Of a stretch of DNA of 64,000 nt, positions 1 to 11,431 are shown piece after piece. This DNA comes from Hyaloscypha bicolor E (Eukaryota; Ascomycota; Leotiomycetes; Helotiales; Hyaloscyphaceae): positions 248,001 to 312,000 of the forward strand of contig NW_020194589.1 in NCBI RefSeq assembly GCF_002865645.1. Direction: 5' to 3'. How positions within the stretch are numbered: the first letter of the stretch is position 1; each line of letters begins with the position of its first letter. Below the pieces are notes generated by a model. The model had not been told where the DNA came from and made no database searches. It saw only the letters and a program-made list of their open reading frames with translations. A program made the position numbers and the translations under genes.

Positions 1-259
1 ATACCAAGTCCTTCATATCTGGTGTAGAAAGGGTTAGGAAGGCGCTGAGGTTTCGGTGCAATATTCTGTCGACTCGTCCATCTGATTTGAAGTCCGGACC
101 CGCAGGCAGGGGGCTGTTCTCTGCAATTATATACCAACTGGCTTCTCCAAGGTTGATGGAGCTGATGTCTCCTGTTGCTGAGGGAGCAATGGTCACGTTG
201 TGGAAGAACCCATCATTTACGCATTGGCCGAGGCTAGTAGCATCTTGCTGATTGGACAT
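1..259 (-). CDS. Partial unrecognised protein (5' part, cut by left edge)
   Basis: An open minus-strand frame runs from an ATG at 259 to the window edge (about 86 codons). It opens MSNQQDATSLGQCVNDGFFH and later contains KSDGRVDRILHRNLSAFL, a composition typical of a soluble protein. I do not recognise the family. The frame stays open well upstream of the ATG with no in-frame ATG as far as I checked (about 105 nt), so the start could lie in another exon. The base at -3 of this ATG is T, a weak context. The 3' part of the gene is outside the window. Confidence 0.35.
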   Translation of the reverse strand, partial: MSNQQDATSLGQCVNDGFFHNVTIAPSATGDISSINLGEASWYIIAENSPLPAGPDFKSDGRVDRILHRNLSAFLTLSTPDMKDLV

Positions 260-1882
260 TAAATATGTTCCCAGAGAACAATCCAGTGCGTGAACATGAT
301 CTGTATCTGGGTTTAGTAAAGCAGGCGTGATTTGGGTGTGGCTTCTTACTGAAGGAAAGGAGGGGCAGGAGGGCCAAGGCCGGTCGAAGAGCTATACTTC
401 GCTTTATGATTGAAGGACTCCGTCTTGGAAACAACATTTTGACCCGCAACAAGTGATTGGAAGGAGGGGAGGAGGCGGAGGGAAGTAGAACAAGAATTTG
501 AAGAAGCGCAGGAGAACTTAAAGTGCCTTCCATTTAGCCTTGGGGCACGTGCTTGCTAAATGTTAGAAATCGCTGTGCTGTGACCTGACTGTCATGGAAA
601 GCGTGACATGGAAAGAAAATTTCCCTTAAAATTACTTCAAGACAACTTTACTCGATACCTTGTAAGAATCCAAATTTGTTTAGCATATGTTGGCCCCAGG
701 ACTAGATTTAAGACCCCCACGTGATAGTGTATGCCGTCATGTCTTCAGTAGATAGTTATTACTGCCAACATGCACTGAATTCGGCCGCGGCTGAATGGAA
801 GTTGACCTTGAATGAGAAGAAATTGAAGTGCAAAGAGGAAGGAGACTTCTGAAACGCCGGGAGACTTCTGCCTTGAGGTTTCGTTCAGCCTCGAGCCACA
901 GCCCCAGCCACGCAGCCACAATGCTCGTCTCGACACCACTCACAGTTCAGCACCTCTCGGCCTTGCCATGGAAAAAGTCAAGACGGCCTGTGGAAACATT
1001 CTGGAATGCTTCTGGCGCCAGTCATGGGAAAAGGGTCGACCTGTGACGAGACAGGACTCTGTGTTGCTGCTATTGTGGCTTTTGTGCGAATACCCTGCAC
1101 TCTCTCACCAACAAACAGAAACGTGGGGGCTCTCAAAACCTCCCTGGTTGGCCATCTCGCACAGAACTCTTGCTTCACACCGACTTCTCAGTGCAGGAGT
1201 GGCTTCCCTCCCTCCCAGACTTCCGCACCCGCACTCAAGGTCGCGAATGGGGTTGCAAGAGAACCTCTCTCTGCAGCATCAAAGCAGCGTAGCCATTGGC
1301 CAACATGCAGAAGGGCAAGTCGAGCACTGGGATTGGAGCTCAGGGGCACGGTCAGCCCTACGTGCTTCCAGGCTTCAGCGGGATTTCAGCCCTGTGATAA
1401 TTGCAGCAGCCTCCCCCCCCTTTGCCACTATCGCGGCTCCCATTCGTTTATCGATCCTTCCCGCCCAGATGACGCGCGAGGGTGAGCTGCAAGCCATCAG
1501 GGCTGTGGTCATGCCGGGAGCGCAATATATTTTTTGATGGGGATGGGCGCACGACCGAGTACGCAGTCAAGCCTTAAATGCTGGCCCCGCCCTCCTGGGA
1601 CACACTTCACTCTTGTGAACTCATTGTCTCGACAGTTGCAGCGACGTTTGTTCCACTTGTGCCTCTTCCGCCCATTGCAGCTGGCTGCATGAGATTCGGT
1701 GCCTCTTTGTGTCTTGTGTAACTTTCGATTTAGTGCCCCGAAGGCAATCGCCGAGTCTTGTTGGGGTGGCGCCATCTGCTGCACGGAGTTGATCTCCCCA
1801 GGGGAATACACGCACATGTACGTAAAAGCTTTCATCTCGCAACGATGTCAGGCATCGGCAATGGCACGGCGCTTGTTACGAT

Positions 1883-1940
1883 GTGAGCAGTGAGCATCGA
1901 GAATGAGCATGAGCATGAGCAGCGAGCAGTGAGCAGTGAG
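1883..1940. repeat. Degenerate GAGCAT/GAGCAGT simple repeat
   Basis: The stretch is made of gagcat, gagcag and gagcagt units in a row, about 58 bp. It is non-coding as far as can be seen. Confidence 0.6.
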
Positions 1941-2228
1941 CTGGAGGTCGCCGACACGGAAAGCCAGGGTCAGTTACCCGTCCTCCCTTTCAAGGGCCGG
2001 CGCGGGGATCTCTGCGCAGTCGACCGAGACACACCTCACCCAGGGTTCAGATCTTCGCATGATTACTTGAGGATGTCTGTGTAACATGCTGACTGCCGCG
2101 TCTCACTTCTCCTCATCGGGCACCCCCATCGTGATCGTGGCACCGACGATGTCTGCTCACTGACGCTCGTTTTCGTCTGATCTCAACCACACCGTGCTAA
2201 GCTTACAGATCCCGCACAGCTCGAGACA

Positions 2229-2272
2229 CGAAACGCAACAGAACAGAACAGAGCAGAACAGAGCAAAACACG
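2229..2272. repeat. (CAGAA)-type pyrimidine-poor simple repeat
   Basis: Imperfect tandem cagaa/gagca units lie about 80-120 bp upstream of the Zn2Cys6 start codon, probably in its 5' leader or core promoter. Confidence 0.5.
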
Positions 2273-2353
2273 CGAAATAGCTTGGATTGCAAGGACGACA
2301 GTGCGACCGCCGCCGAGAAATGCCTATGCAAAGAGACGGCACAATACTACGCG

Positions 2354-4366
2354 ATGGAATCTGCTGGCAGCGCCGCGAAAGTGAAGCCCGCGAGGCAGCG
2401 GAGGGCCAGTAAGCCCAAGGTCAAGACTGGCTGCAACAATTGCAAGTGAGTAGACTCCTTCCCCACTCTGGAGGTCTCCCGCGCGTCTACTTACGCCCTG
2501 GGGCACAGGAATCGCAGAGTCAAATGCGACGAGACCAGGCCGCAGTGCAATAAATGTGTGCGATCGGGCAGGCACTGCGATGGATACCCAGCATATAAGA
2601 GGACGGTGGAGGCTGCGATTCCAATTGCACCACGGCCGGGCTCCTCGACTGCCACCATAATATCGACTTCCTCATCCTCCTCATCCTCGCCGCCAAACTC
2701 GGCAGAGCTGGCTAGGAGGCATCCTCTGCGAAGTGTACCAGCAAACCCTCGAATCCCGACCGTGAGGATCCTCTCCCCGGCTTCATATAAACCCGGCGGG
2801 TTGGCGTTCAATGCGCAAGAGGGGCAGTATTTCCAGGTGTTCCAGAAACACACGGCCAGCGAGCTATCAGGGTTCTTCGACTCTGAGTTCTGGACGAGAA
2901 GTGTATTACAAGAAAGTCACTCCGAAGCCTCAATACGGCACGCAGTGGTCGCATTGGGAGCTCTATACAAGACCTTAGAGAAGGCCTCGGAATCACCACC
3001 GGGCTCACCAGACAACAATTCCTTCGACACAGCAACAAATCATTACAATTTCGCATTACAGCAATATGGGAAAGCTCTCACGCGATTACGAGAGAGTCTG
3101 GAGAACCAAGAAACGCGCTCGCAACGGACGATCCTGATATCAATCGTGCTCTTCACCTGCTTCCAATCCTTCACCGGGGACCACAAAGCCGCGATCTTTC
3201 AAATCCAAAGCGGCCTCGGCCTCCTCGAAGAGCGACGGCAGGAATCAGGACAACCTCTCACCCGCCGCAAAGACGACATAGTCGAAGAAGAGCTGGTGCA
3301 AATGTTCACACGTCTAGCCATCCAAGCCAAGTCCTACGACATGGCCTTCCACTTCCCGCACCCCTACGTAATCCGGCTCTCTCCCCAGCGTGGGGATCCC
3401 TCCTCCCCAACCTCCCCATCCTCTCCTTCAGACGCCGCCTCTACAGCGTCAATGGACGCACACATCCCTCTAAAGTTCGCCACCTCCCAAGAAGCGCGGC
3501 AGGCCTTAGACTCCCTCTGTGAACGTATAATGCGCTTCAACGAGCTCCTCTCCTCCTTCCACCCAGGGCCGAACAACATCCTCCCCAAATCCGTCCAATC
3601 CTCCGGCCACGGCTTCAAAATGCAGCTTTCCCAATGGGAGAAGGCCTTCGACCCTCTCCTCGAATCGCGCCGCCACGCCAACGTCTCAAACACAGAGCGG
3701 GCCGGCCGCGACGTCCTGAGGATGATCCACCTCATGACCACCATCCTCTTCATCATGGGCTTCAGCAAGACGGAGATGGATTTCGATAACTTCGTCCCCC
3801 TGTTCAAGGAGATTGTTGAGTTGGCGAAAGAGGTTGTTGTGGACGAGGAGTTGTTACTTGCGCAGGAGAGGTGTGGCGATGTGAACGCATGTCGGCATAA
3901 AGCGGACGGTCGACCGATGAACCGTCCTCACTTCCCGGGCCTGGCGTTACACCATCCAGGCTATCGGGAAGAGGATGGGTTCCTGCATATCAAAGCCTCT
4001 TTCGCGATGGATCTCGGTATCGTGCCGCCATTATTCGTGGTTGCGACGAAGTGCCGGGATCGGAAACTCAGACGGGAAGCGATTCGTTTGTTGTTGAGCA
4101 GTCCGAGGAGAGAGGGCATGTGGGATAGTATTTTGAGCGGGAGGGTCGCGCAGTGGATTGTGGAGATCGAGGAGGAGGGACTGAGTAGGTATGAGGGGCC
4201 TTGGGGCAAGGCGGCGATGGAAACGGTGGGTGAGGAGAGGAGGGTCATGGTTAAGGAGATTCTGTTCGATATGCAGAGGAGGGAGGCGAGGTTGCGGTGT
4301 GGGACGAGGGGCGCGAGAGATGGGGATCCGGATGAGCGGGCGAGGGTTAAGGATATGTGGTGGTGA
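2354..4366 (+). CDS. Zn(II)2Cys6 fungal transcription factor
   Basis: Two exons, 2354-2445 and 2509-4366 (649 codons plus stop), joined across a 63-nt GTGAGT...CACAG intron that splits the zinc cluster, a common position in this family. The spliced N-terminus gives all six ligands, Cys27, 30, 37, 44, 47 and 54, with the standard CX2CX6CX6CX2CX6C spacing and a basic stretch before it (residues 9-24). A poly-Ser/Pro linker follows, then a long helical region (from about residue 120) resembling the fungal-specific regulatory domain. It is expected to be a nuclear DNA-binding regulator. Target genes cannot be inferred: no metabolic cluster is adjacent, and the cyanase gene 1.5 kb away is more likely housekeeping. 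The start at 2354 is the first ATG upstream of the zinc cluster in frame. Confidence 0.93.
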
Positions 4367-5833
4367 TGAGGAGGCATGAGAGATGAATTACGCGTGGGCA
4401 CGACTTTCGATGGATTTAATATGGGTAGCAGGAAGGAAGGATATTACATTGGGAACTGGCCCTGGCAAGGGAAGTCACAAGACTTTGAAAAGCGTGTACC
4501 ATATTGTACATACGCTCTGGATCTTTCGCTGTTGGAGTTACGACGTTTAGCAGCACACGCAGCAGGCCTAGGCAACACATCAAGCAAAGGAGCACAATCG
4601 GCGCTGGAGGCGCGTCTAGCGAACCTTTCCTCAGAAACATATGATTGCATACTGGTGTCATCTCAGCGTTCCGGCTGCTGGAGGTCGTTTTCGAATATAA
4701 TAACATCTGTCATGTCCTGTTCCTGTTCTCCTACTGCATGTGTTCTGTGCGGTAATATTCACTCCTGCCAGATAGTGTCAAGCAAGTCATGCTTCGCTAC
4801 CCCCTTTCCCCCTCCCCACTCCCATCCGCGTAAATCCCCCTATCACCCGTGGAAGCCTCAGCCGTGTCCGCACCCGTTGCTCTGAAACAGCCGGCCGTCT
4901 TCTAGAAGCGTCAGCTGCTCCTTCTAGAAGACCGACGTGCAGGGAGCTCTCCACAGTTCAGCTCCCATCGCCGCGCTTGCTCCGGCCGGAACGCCACAGC
5001 AGCCAGCCCCCCGTCTTGGCTACGCTCAGCTCGCGACTAGTGAGCGCGAATGCTGCGACCCCTTTCTCCTGAAGTACTAGTCTTCACCCATCGCAAGAGC
5101 ACATGGAGACTGAGTTGTTCTGTTGGTTACCTCGTAAGCTTGGCGGGACATGGCGGTGTATTTCGTGCGACGAATTCTTTCGAGATGATACAGTGAGGCT
5201 AGGTTTTTTGTGCTCCTCTTTCTTTCGACTTTCGAGGCACCTTCTTGACAGAACAACAACAAGAATTTATTTTATACTGTCCTTTCTTCAGCGCAGCCCA
5301 TTTAGGGACAATTTCAAGAAGCCTTTGCGGCAACTGATCTTTCGATGGAACGAGATGAAAAAGCTTCATTCCCTCAGCTTGGAACCCACAGCCTCAGAAT
5401 TTGAGAACGCGGGGAACGATATCCCAGCCGGCAAAAGGCTCCTCATTCGAGGCAAAATATCCCACTCAATTCAAGATACGGCAGAATATTTGGGCCGTGA
5501 GACAAACAACAGCATCGAGCTTTTGGCAATTTGAATTGATTAAAATGGTGAACTTGGTTGAAGAGAAGAGGAAGAGCAAGCATTTGCCTGCTGATACTTC
5601 TCCCATGCTGCGAGAGACGAAGAAACCCAAAGGACATTACGACAATAAGAGAATTGACCAGAGCGAACGTGATGCTAGAATTTCAGCTCGCTCTTCTTGA
5701 TTAATATGCAGCCAGACCAATGTATCCACCAAGTAACGATTTTTAATTCCGTATTCCATATTCACCTCCAATTTGATGCCAATCCTTCCCATCCCGTCCC
5801 ATCCCAATCCCATACCCGTACCCATATATGCAT
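4367..5833. other. Intergenic, no supported gene
   Basis: This stretch holds the 3' flanks of two convergent genes. Open frames at 4376-4885 and 5103-5534 show no family features or codon pattern I would trust. Clustered XbaI-like tctaga sites near 4901-4930 form a small inverted motif (cttctagaag). Confidence 0.5.
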
Positions 5834-6490
5834 CTAGAATCTCGTGAACGGAAGCCTGTCGCATCACACGTCAGCACGACTCCCGTCTCGCACACACCAG
5901 AGAAAGAGAAAACTCACCACTTCCCCCTCAGCGTGATAACCGCCCAGGTAGTCCCAGCCTCATCCACCTCCTTCTCCACCTTCGTCGAGAAGGCAATCGC
6001 GCTCATGATCCCATCGCCAAACTTCTCGTTCAGCACCGCCTTGTACGCATACCCGTAATTCTGCACAATCTCGTACAGGCGGTAGATCAGCGGCTCGACC
6101 GGGGGCATGGGGCCCGCTCGCCCGCGGTCCGGGAAGCCCAGCAGTTGCTCTGCGAGCGTTGCTTCGGGGACGCCGAGGATCGAGGAGAGCTTGGTGACGT
6201 CTTCGGGCGAGGCCTGCGCTTGGCCGTAGAAGAGGGCTGCGACTGCGACCTCGCTGCGGCCGAGTTGTTGGGCGATCGATTCGAAGGTTAGGGATTTGGC
6301 TGCTTTGGCGTCGAAGAGGGTTTTGGAGGAGACGGGGAGGCGGTCGATGAGGGAGGTCTAGTATAGTCTTTCGTCAGCGCGAGGTCTTCAATTGAAGATG
6401 TCGAGGTCAAGGAGAGCGAATGCGGGGTAATTGAGGGGCAGCAGAGAGGATACTCACGTCGAGAACTGCGATCTTGGACTTGTCTGCCAT
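5834..6490 (-). CDS. Cyanate hydratase (cyanase)
   Basis: Three exons on the minus strand: 6458-6490, 5918-6357 and 5834-5855, giving 164 residues, the usual length for fungal cyanases. The enzyme decomposes cyanate with bicarbonate to carbamate (then ammonia) and CO2 in the cytosol, for cyanate detoxification and nitrogen supply. The core [18 protein letters not shown] and [10 protein letters not shown] are textbook, and the catalytic trio corresponds to Arg104, Glu107 and Ser130. The N-terminal half is the helical, DNA-binding-like domain of the family. Without the last intron (62 nt, GTGAGT...GACAG, branch GCTGAC) the frame stops right after GKW. With it, the protein ends GKWLPFTRF, matching the conserved C-terminus. 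Intron 1 (6358-6457) is 100 nt. Upstream lies an intergenic region with a solo LTR about 1 kb away. Confidence 0.95.
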
Positions 6491-8206
6491 TGTGCAGGTT
6501 GTATTCGTTGATTTGGGGGAGAAGGGTCAATTTGTCAGAGAAAATTGAAGATTGGTGTTTGTGGCAGGAGGGAGGAAGGAAGGAAGGAAGAGAGTGTTGA
6601 TAAATAGTCACGTCACGGTCATCCAGTCCGCGGATAATCTCCATTCGCGGAACCTGAAAACGTCATCCCGGGTTAACGCCGAATCTCGACCGCTGACCCC
6701 GCGATTCGGCAAAAAAAAATATAGGGGCTCAGGGGCCATGATGAGTCAAAAGCTTATTTAATTAAGGGTACATTTTGCGGCCCCCTTTTGCGTGAACTAG
6801 TGATCAACTTACGAACAGATTTTGAACTACGGGTCTGCACTCGGGCGGAGCTTACCAACTCCCCTTAGACGGGACTCGGGAGTATCGGCACGGAGAAAGT
6901 TTGTCTTGCTTAGAGTGGTGCAGCCGTCGTTTTTTGAAGTGTAAACAATGACAGGATTTGTCACTAGCAAAAATACACGAAACGGATTAGAGAATTTCGA
7001 GTTGCCCATTTCAGTTCGTTGAGATATAAAAGCGCCGATGGATGGGCGAAATCCCTACAAGTCAATTTGCTGTCCACCGTTCTTCTCAGTTGTCTAGGTA
7101 TTATTCTCTCACCTCACCAATACAAGCCAAGCGAACCCACGAAATCCTCCGCCGCATCTTGTAATCGTGAGCAGCGATGCACACTTACAAGCCTTGTTCC
7201 CTGAGCGCAAATTAGAGAAGATCTTGAGCGTCATGCATACGGAAGCCAGTTTCGCAGAGAAGGAGTTCGATCGCTGTCGTGTAAGCAGGCTATTTGATGC
7301 ATATATTGTTATCAAGTCGGCGAACTTGACACCAGTAATTGATGGTAACCCACAAGCGATTGTGAATTATGTCACCCTGGGTTCGTGAAGACTGGGATGG
7401 GGGTTGATGAACAGTTACCTTTAGCATTGCGATTGCTGCAGTATTTCCTTGCGAGGACGCCGGAGAAGCCGAGTGTTACGGGATGGACACCCCGGGGGGT
7501 CTCCAACGATGGCAAAGGCCAGAGTAGGGGGCAGAAAGATGATGTATTCTCTATGGGAGGCAGCTAGCTAAGTAGTCCTTCCCTAGCGGCTGCTGACGTA
7601 ACACCGAGTTTATGCTATGTGGATGCTGCGCGCAGGAGGAAGGAGAGCCATGGGAAATATTTGAATCACCAGAGGGTATATAAGTAAGTTGAGAGGAGAT
7701 GTTGGCAGAAATCGGAGACGAACTTCCGCAGACTAGGTTATTTTGTCAGAAGAGAAGAGGGCGTGGCAGTCCGAGGAAAAGTTTGGGAAGAGATCTTTGG
7801 TGCTTTGGAGAAGGTCAAGCCAGATGTGAGAAGTACAATCTTTTTGCAAAATAGCTCTTGAAGACGGGTTGAATTGCGGGTGGACTCAATGATAGGAAGG
7901 GGGCATGGAGCCTTTGAAATGAAATTATTCTTCGAGTGCATAAGAACAAAGTTCGCGTCGCATCCCGCAACTAGTCAGCGGTTCACCCTTGAATTGTTGA
8001 ATATAATTTTTGGTAAGAAATACAAAGACGCACCTTGACTTTTCGAGTCAAGGCTCTCCTCTTCGAAGTTCGGCTGTGGAATATCTATTCTGAAGGCGTC
8101 TTGTCGGAAACCAAACTGTTCCTTCCGCAAACATCTTCCACCAACCTTAGTGTAGAGAACGAGTGAACAGCACCCACGATCGTCCTCCCACAAACACAGC
8201 AACGAG
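6491..8206. other. Intergenic with solo LTR, no supported gene
   Basis: Apart from the solo LTR (listed separately) I see no supported gene. Short frames near 7167-7388 and 7738-7941 lack signatures. The first part should contain the cyanase promoter and the last part the 2EXR gene promoter. Confidence 0.5.
7474..7603. mobile_element. Solo LTR (130 bp), copy 1, TSD CCGAG
   Basis: The unit starts TGTTACG and ends CGTAACA, so it has the TG...CA ends of an LTR. It is flanked by a perfect 5-bp direct repeat, CCGAG (7469-7473 and 7604-7608). A second copy at 33869-33993 shares the internal sequence, including caacgatggcaaaggc and gcagaaagatgat, and has its own different 5-bp duplication. No primer-binding site, polypurine tract or internal region is attached, so it is read as a solo LTR or a very short LTR element. 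Confidence 0.8.
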
Positions 8207-9657
8207 ATGGAGTCTGAAATGAGCTGCAGTTTCAGCCGTCGTCAGCGCTCGAGAATTCCTTGCACTCACCCTGGATGTGGTGTTCAATATCTGCATCTCC
8301 ATCCCGGATCACCCGAGTATGCCCCCCGTCGATTACCACGTCATCTTTGTTATTGACTGATCTCCTTAGGATCTGTGGTGACATACTTCCTTCTGCCATT
8401 CTCGACTTAAATCTCGAATTCATCATAACCACCTCGGAAACCGAGCCTCTGACCGAATTCACCTGCTTCAGCGAATTTCCCTTGGAAATACGACGTCTCA
8501 TCTGGACGACATCATGCATGGTTACCCGCCTGATCGAGATAGAGTCAGAGAAATACTTCACAACACCCCTCACCATCTCTCCAGGCAGAAATCTGAACAT
8601 ACACTCTGGATTTGGCCTTACGTTCAGCTCTCGCCACCCAGCACCGGCCCTATTCTACGTATCCAAAGAAGCTCACTCCGAAGCGAAGACCGTCTATAAG
8701 CTCGTCAACTTCAACGGCTATCGCCCTGAAGGTCCCTCGCCGCATCCTTACGCGCGCAAAGTGTGGACAAATCCCATGTGGTTCAACCCACTTGCAGATA
8801 TCGTGTACTTCGGCGACCATGTTTGCCTTGGAATAATGATCTCCGTTTTGCAAACTGGGATTGAGATTCATCGAGTCGCAGTCGACGTTCGCGATTCGAG
8901 CACCAGTGGTAATTTTTACCCTTGTCCCTGCAGCCATGGAGATGATGTCCCTTCTATCCTCCAGCCAACTCTCGGACCGCAGATCGACCTACTTACACGC
9001 CAGCTGCAAGTTCTGCATGGATTCGCTCTGGCGGGAAGCACAGAGAAAGTTTTCCCGGGATGTCCTGCTTTGAACGAAGTCATTGTGTTCATGAAGGAAG
9101 CGGGGCCATTCGACCACGATATCCAAGACTTCGACGCCTGTGCTGGCTTCAAGAACTACACGGCCGCTGCTCCACACTATCCCCTTGTAGGCAATACTAG
9201 GTTGGCCACGGATGCTTACACCGAGTACCAATCCACCACCGCTTTGGCTCCCTTTGACACGGGGGCCATTGTATGGAAAGGAGACAAGAAACCGACCATC
9301 CAATTGGCTCGCCGCTCACAAGCCATCCCAGTTGACCAACATTTTGAGATCCTCGCGATCAACCTCCCTGGAGTAGGCCAGCATCGGATGGTTTGGTGGA
9401 AGGTTCGTGAGTTTGATACTCGTCGTGAGCATCACACTCAATCGCCAAGCCTCAAATGTTCCCTCTTTCCAAATGTTTACAGTGGTCCGGGAGACTACCT
9501 GTTCAAGTTTATGGGTTCGAGAGAGGATGTTGATTGGGTCATTGGTGAGGTTCTTCGGGAGGTAGCAAGGGGCGAAAAGCTCTTCAAGCAAGAGATGCGC
9601 ATTGCTGATCCAACCAAGGCTGTTTTCCCTGCTACGATTGCCAAGACGTGTCTTTGA
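8207..9657 (+). CDS. 2EXR-domain protein (F-box-like fungal family)
   Basis: Two exons, 8207-8316 and 8370-9657, give 465 residues. The 53-nt intron (GTATGC...CCTTAG, branch TTGACTGAT) restores frame from an ATG at 8207 and removes an in-frame stop. From about residue 67 the protein carries CFSEFPLEIRRLIW, then a block with LFYVSKEAHSEAKTVY and FNPLADIVYFG. This is the arrangement of the 2EXR family, which is expanded in plant-associated Leotiomycetes and resembles F-box proteins in its first helices. The N-terminal 37 residues are Arg/Cys/His-rich (CTHPGCGVQYLHLH) and unexplained. Function is unknown for the family; a role in protein-protein recognition is inference. No signal peptide or membrane segment is visible. 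Confidence 0.85.
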
Positions 9658-10057
9658 GCCGGCAATAAGAGCATTATGAATGGTGACAAAGAGCATGAGC
9701 GTTGGTTTCGGGAGAATTAATGGGTAACTTGGCGCTTCTGATTCAGATTCTCATGGGGAGAAGAGCTCAGAGGTCAGTAAAGAAACTCAGAAAGAGGAAA
9801 CCCCTAGAATAACAGGCAATAACTTTCGAGAAAACACAAATCCTGTCACTCGTTTGCCCCAGATCAACTTATACTCAGACCAAGCTCAGGAGTGAGGCTT
9901 GAAAACATTTCTTAGTCAGAGACAGGCAAGTGGCAGAAACTTGAAATGAATTCCAAACGGGGTATCTTCGGCACTACCGTCCTTCTATGTACGATAAGAA
10001 ATGGGAACAACTTTTCCCCCAGGTCACATTACAACGACGGCATCGATACATCCATAC
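9658..10057. other. Intergenic between convergent genes
   Basis: This 400-bp stretch lies between the stop codons of the 2EXR and GH76 genes. It should hold both 3' untranslated regions, and I see nothing else in it. Confidence 0.6.
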
Positions 10058-11431
10058 TCACAGCACAAACCACATCATCGACCCCAATACACTAACCAAC
10101 AAAGCCATCCCTGCTCTCATCGCAACCCCATCACTCTTCTTAGTAGACGAAGCCACCGCCCCAGATGCGGTCGAGGTCGAATTGGCGGCAACAGCAGTAC
10201 CATTAACCGTAGCAGGCAGTCCCGTCAGCCCAGCCTCCTGCCACAAAAGGCCTTGCACAAAGCTCAACGCATCAATCGACGGTCCCACCACCCCAGTCCC
10301 ATTACCATCAATCCCCATATGCTTCCCATCCCAAAACAACGAGCAGCCCGTCCCATCACAAGCGTTCGCAGCAGCCTGGGCAGAGCTCGTCAACAGTGGC
10401 AGGACAGTATTAGCAGTATACGGCGCCATCTGCACCGCATCCGCAAGCCAGTGGCCCAGCAAGCCTTTCATAGCCATCATGTCCACCGTACACGCATCGC
10501 TCTTCTCGCACGCCACCTCCGTCGCGGCCTTATTACTGAAGAACACGCTCAGCGTCTGGTTCAGCAGCCCATCTAGTTCCGTTTTCCACTTCGAGTTCCC
10601 GTTCGTGATGTTGTACATATGTGCCACGCCCGTGATATACGTTCCAGCCACGTATGAATACTGGACCTTGGAGACATCCGTGCAATTGCTTGAAACAATA
10701 GGCGCACCGTCATACACGTTGAACTTGCTGTCAATAAACCCCGTACTCTTCGTCCAGTCATACGCCGTGTTCGCCCACGTCGAATAGGTTGCATTCCCAG
10801 TATACCTCGCAAGTCTCGACGCCAATTGGAAGAAATGCCCATTCGAAGCACTGTTCTTGTAATAGAAGCCCTGCGCAAAAGAATATATCTGCCATCTCAG
10901 TCCTCCCGAACAGGTCGCGGAATCCCATCGCTGAACCAAGATGTTGAACACGGTGTCTGCCAGCGCAAGCCATTGTGTCCCATTCGTGAACTGTGCTTCT
11001 GCGGCAGACATCGCGGCCAGTGCCCATGTTGCTTGGCCGTCGTTTCCTTCTGTTGCGGATTGGTTCACGGGCATGAAGTCGCTGTTTTTGCCGACTTGAC
11101 TGAGGAGACCGGTGGACACGAGGGAATTGTATTGTGTGTCGCCGGTCAGGTGGGAGTATTGTATCAGAGTATCAAAGAGAGCACCTGCTTCCCACCAGGA
11201 GTAGGGAGAGGGGAGAGTTCCATTCTCGCGTCCGGTCGAGTTCGCGGTGTAGTATCCTACGAGTTGGCTGGCGAGGGATGATGCTGCAGATTTGATGGAG
11301 TCTGGAGATGTCAGCATAGACATCAATTGCAGAGAGGAAGCCTTACCAACGCTATTCACATCCAGCTCGATGCCATTGACCGGGGCAAAAGACAGGGCCG
11401 CGAGGGCAAGGAGTTGGATGACTCGAACCAT
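10058..11431 (-). CDS. GPI-anchored GH76 mannan endo-1,6-alpha-mannosidase (Dfg5/Dcw1-like)
   Basis: Exons 11347-11431 and 10058-11301 give 442 residues. The family acts at the plasma membrane or wall, where it is thought to process GPI-glycan mannose and transfer GPI proteins to wall glucan. Visible features: a signal peptide (MVRVIQLLALAALSFAPVNG), the family start IELDVNSVDSIKSAAS, the block PYSWWEAGALFDTLIQY, several N-glycosylation sites, and a Ser/Thr-rich tail ending in a hydrophobic GPI signal (residues ~415-442). The 45-nt intron (GTAAGG, branch GCTGAC, TCCAG) is a multiple of three and open, so it is easily missed; splicing joins ELDVNSV to DSIKSAAS as in homologues. The first in-frame ATG is 11431, with A at -3. 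The active-site region reads EGNDGQATWALAAM, where I expect an Asp pair (see findings). Confidence 0.92.
   Translation of the reverse strand: MVRVIQLLALAALSFAPVNGIELDVNSVGKASSLQLMSMLTSPDSIKSAASSLASQLVGYYTANSTGRENGTLPSPYSWWEAGALFDTLIQYSHLTGDTQYNSLVSTGLLSQVGKNSDFMPVNQSATEGNDGQATWALAAMSAAEAQFTNGTQWLALADTVFNILVQRWDSATCSGGLRWQIYSFAQGFYYKNSASNGHFFQLASRLARYTGNATYSTWANTAYDWTKSTGFIDSKFNVYDGAPIVSSNCTDVSKVQYSYVAGTYITGVAHMYNITNGNSKWKTELDGLLNQTLSVFFSNKAATEVACEKSDACTVDMMAMKGLLGHWLADAVQMAPYTANTVLPLLTSSAQAAANACDGTGCSLFWDGKHMGIDGNGTGVVGPSIDALSFVQGLLWQEAGLTGLPATVNGTAVAANSTSTASGAVASSTKKSDGVAMRAGMALLVSVLGSMMWFVL

Larger units (their letters stand above)
260..2353. other. Intergenic, no supported gene
   Basis: No open frame here has family signatures or convincing splice structure. 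The frames of 150-190 codons around 970-1540 have biased, Ser/Leu/Arg-rich translations and look accidental. Two short degenerate simple repeats are listed separately. The last part should carry the promoter of the Zn2Cys6 gene. Confidence 0.5.

Noticed and set aside
968..1537. 189-codon plus-strand open frame
   Set aside because: No domain, no homology to anything recognised, biased translation, and overlapping frames of similar length in the other readings; likely chance in GC-balanced DNA.
4376..5534. Two open frames (169 and 143 codons) downstream of the Zn2Cys6 gene
   Set aside because: They lack motifs and splice logic, and lie in the expected 3' region of the regulator.
9987..10787. 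266-codon plus-strand frame
   Set aside because: Antisense shadow of the GH76 gene, whose signal peptide, domain blocks and GPI end are clear on the other strand.
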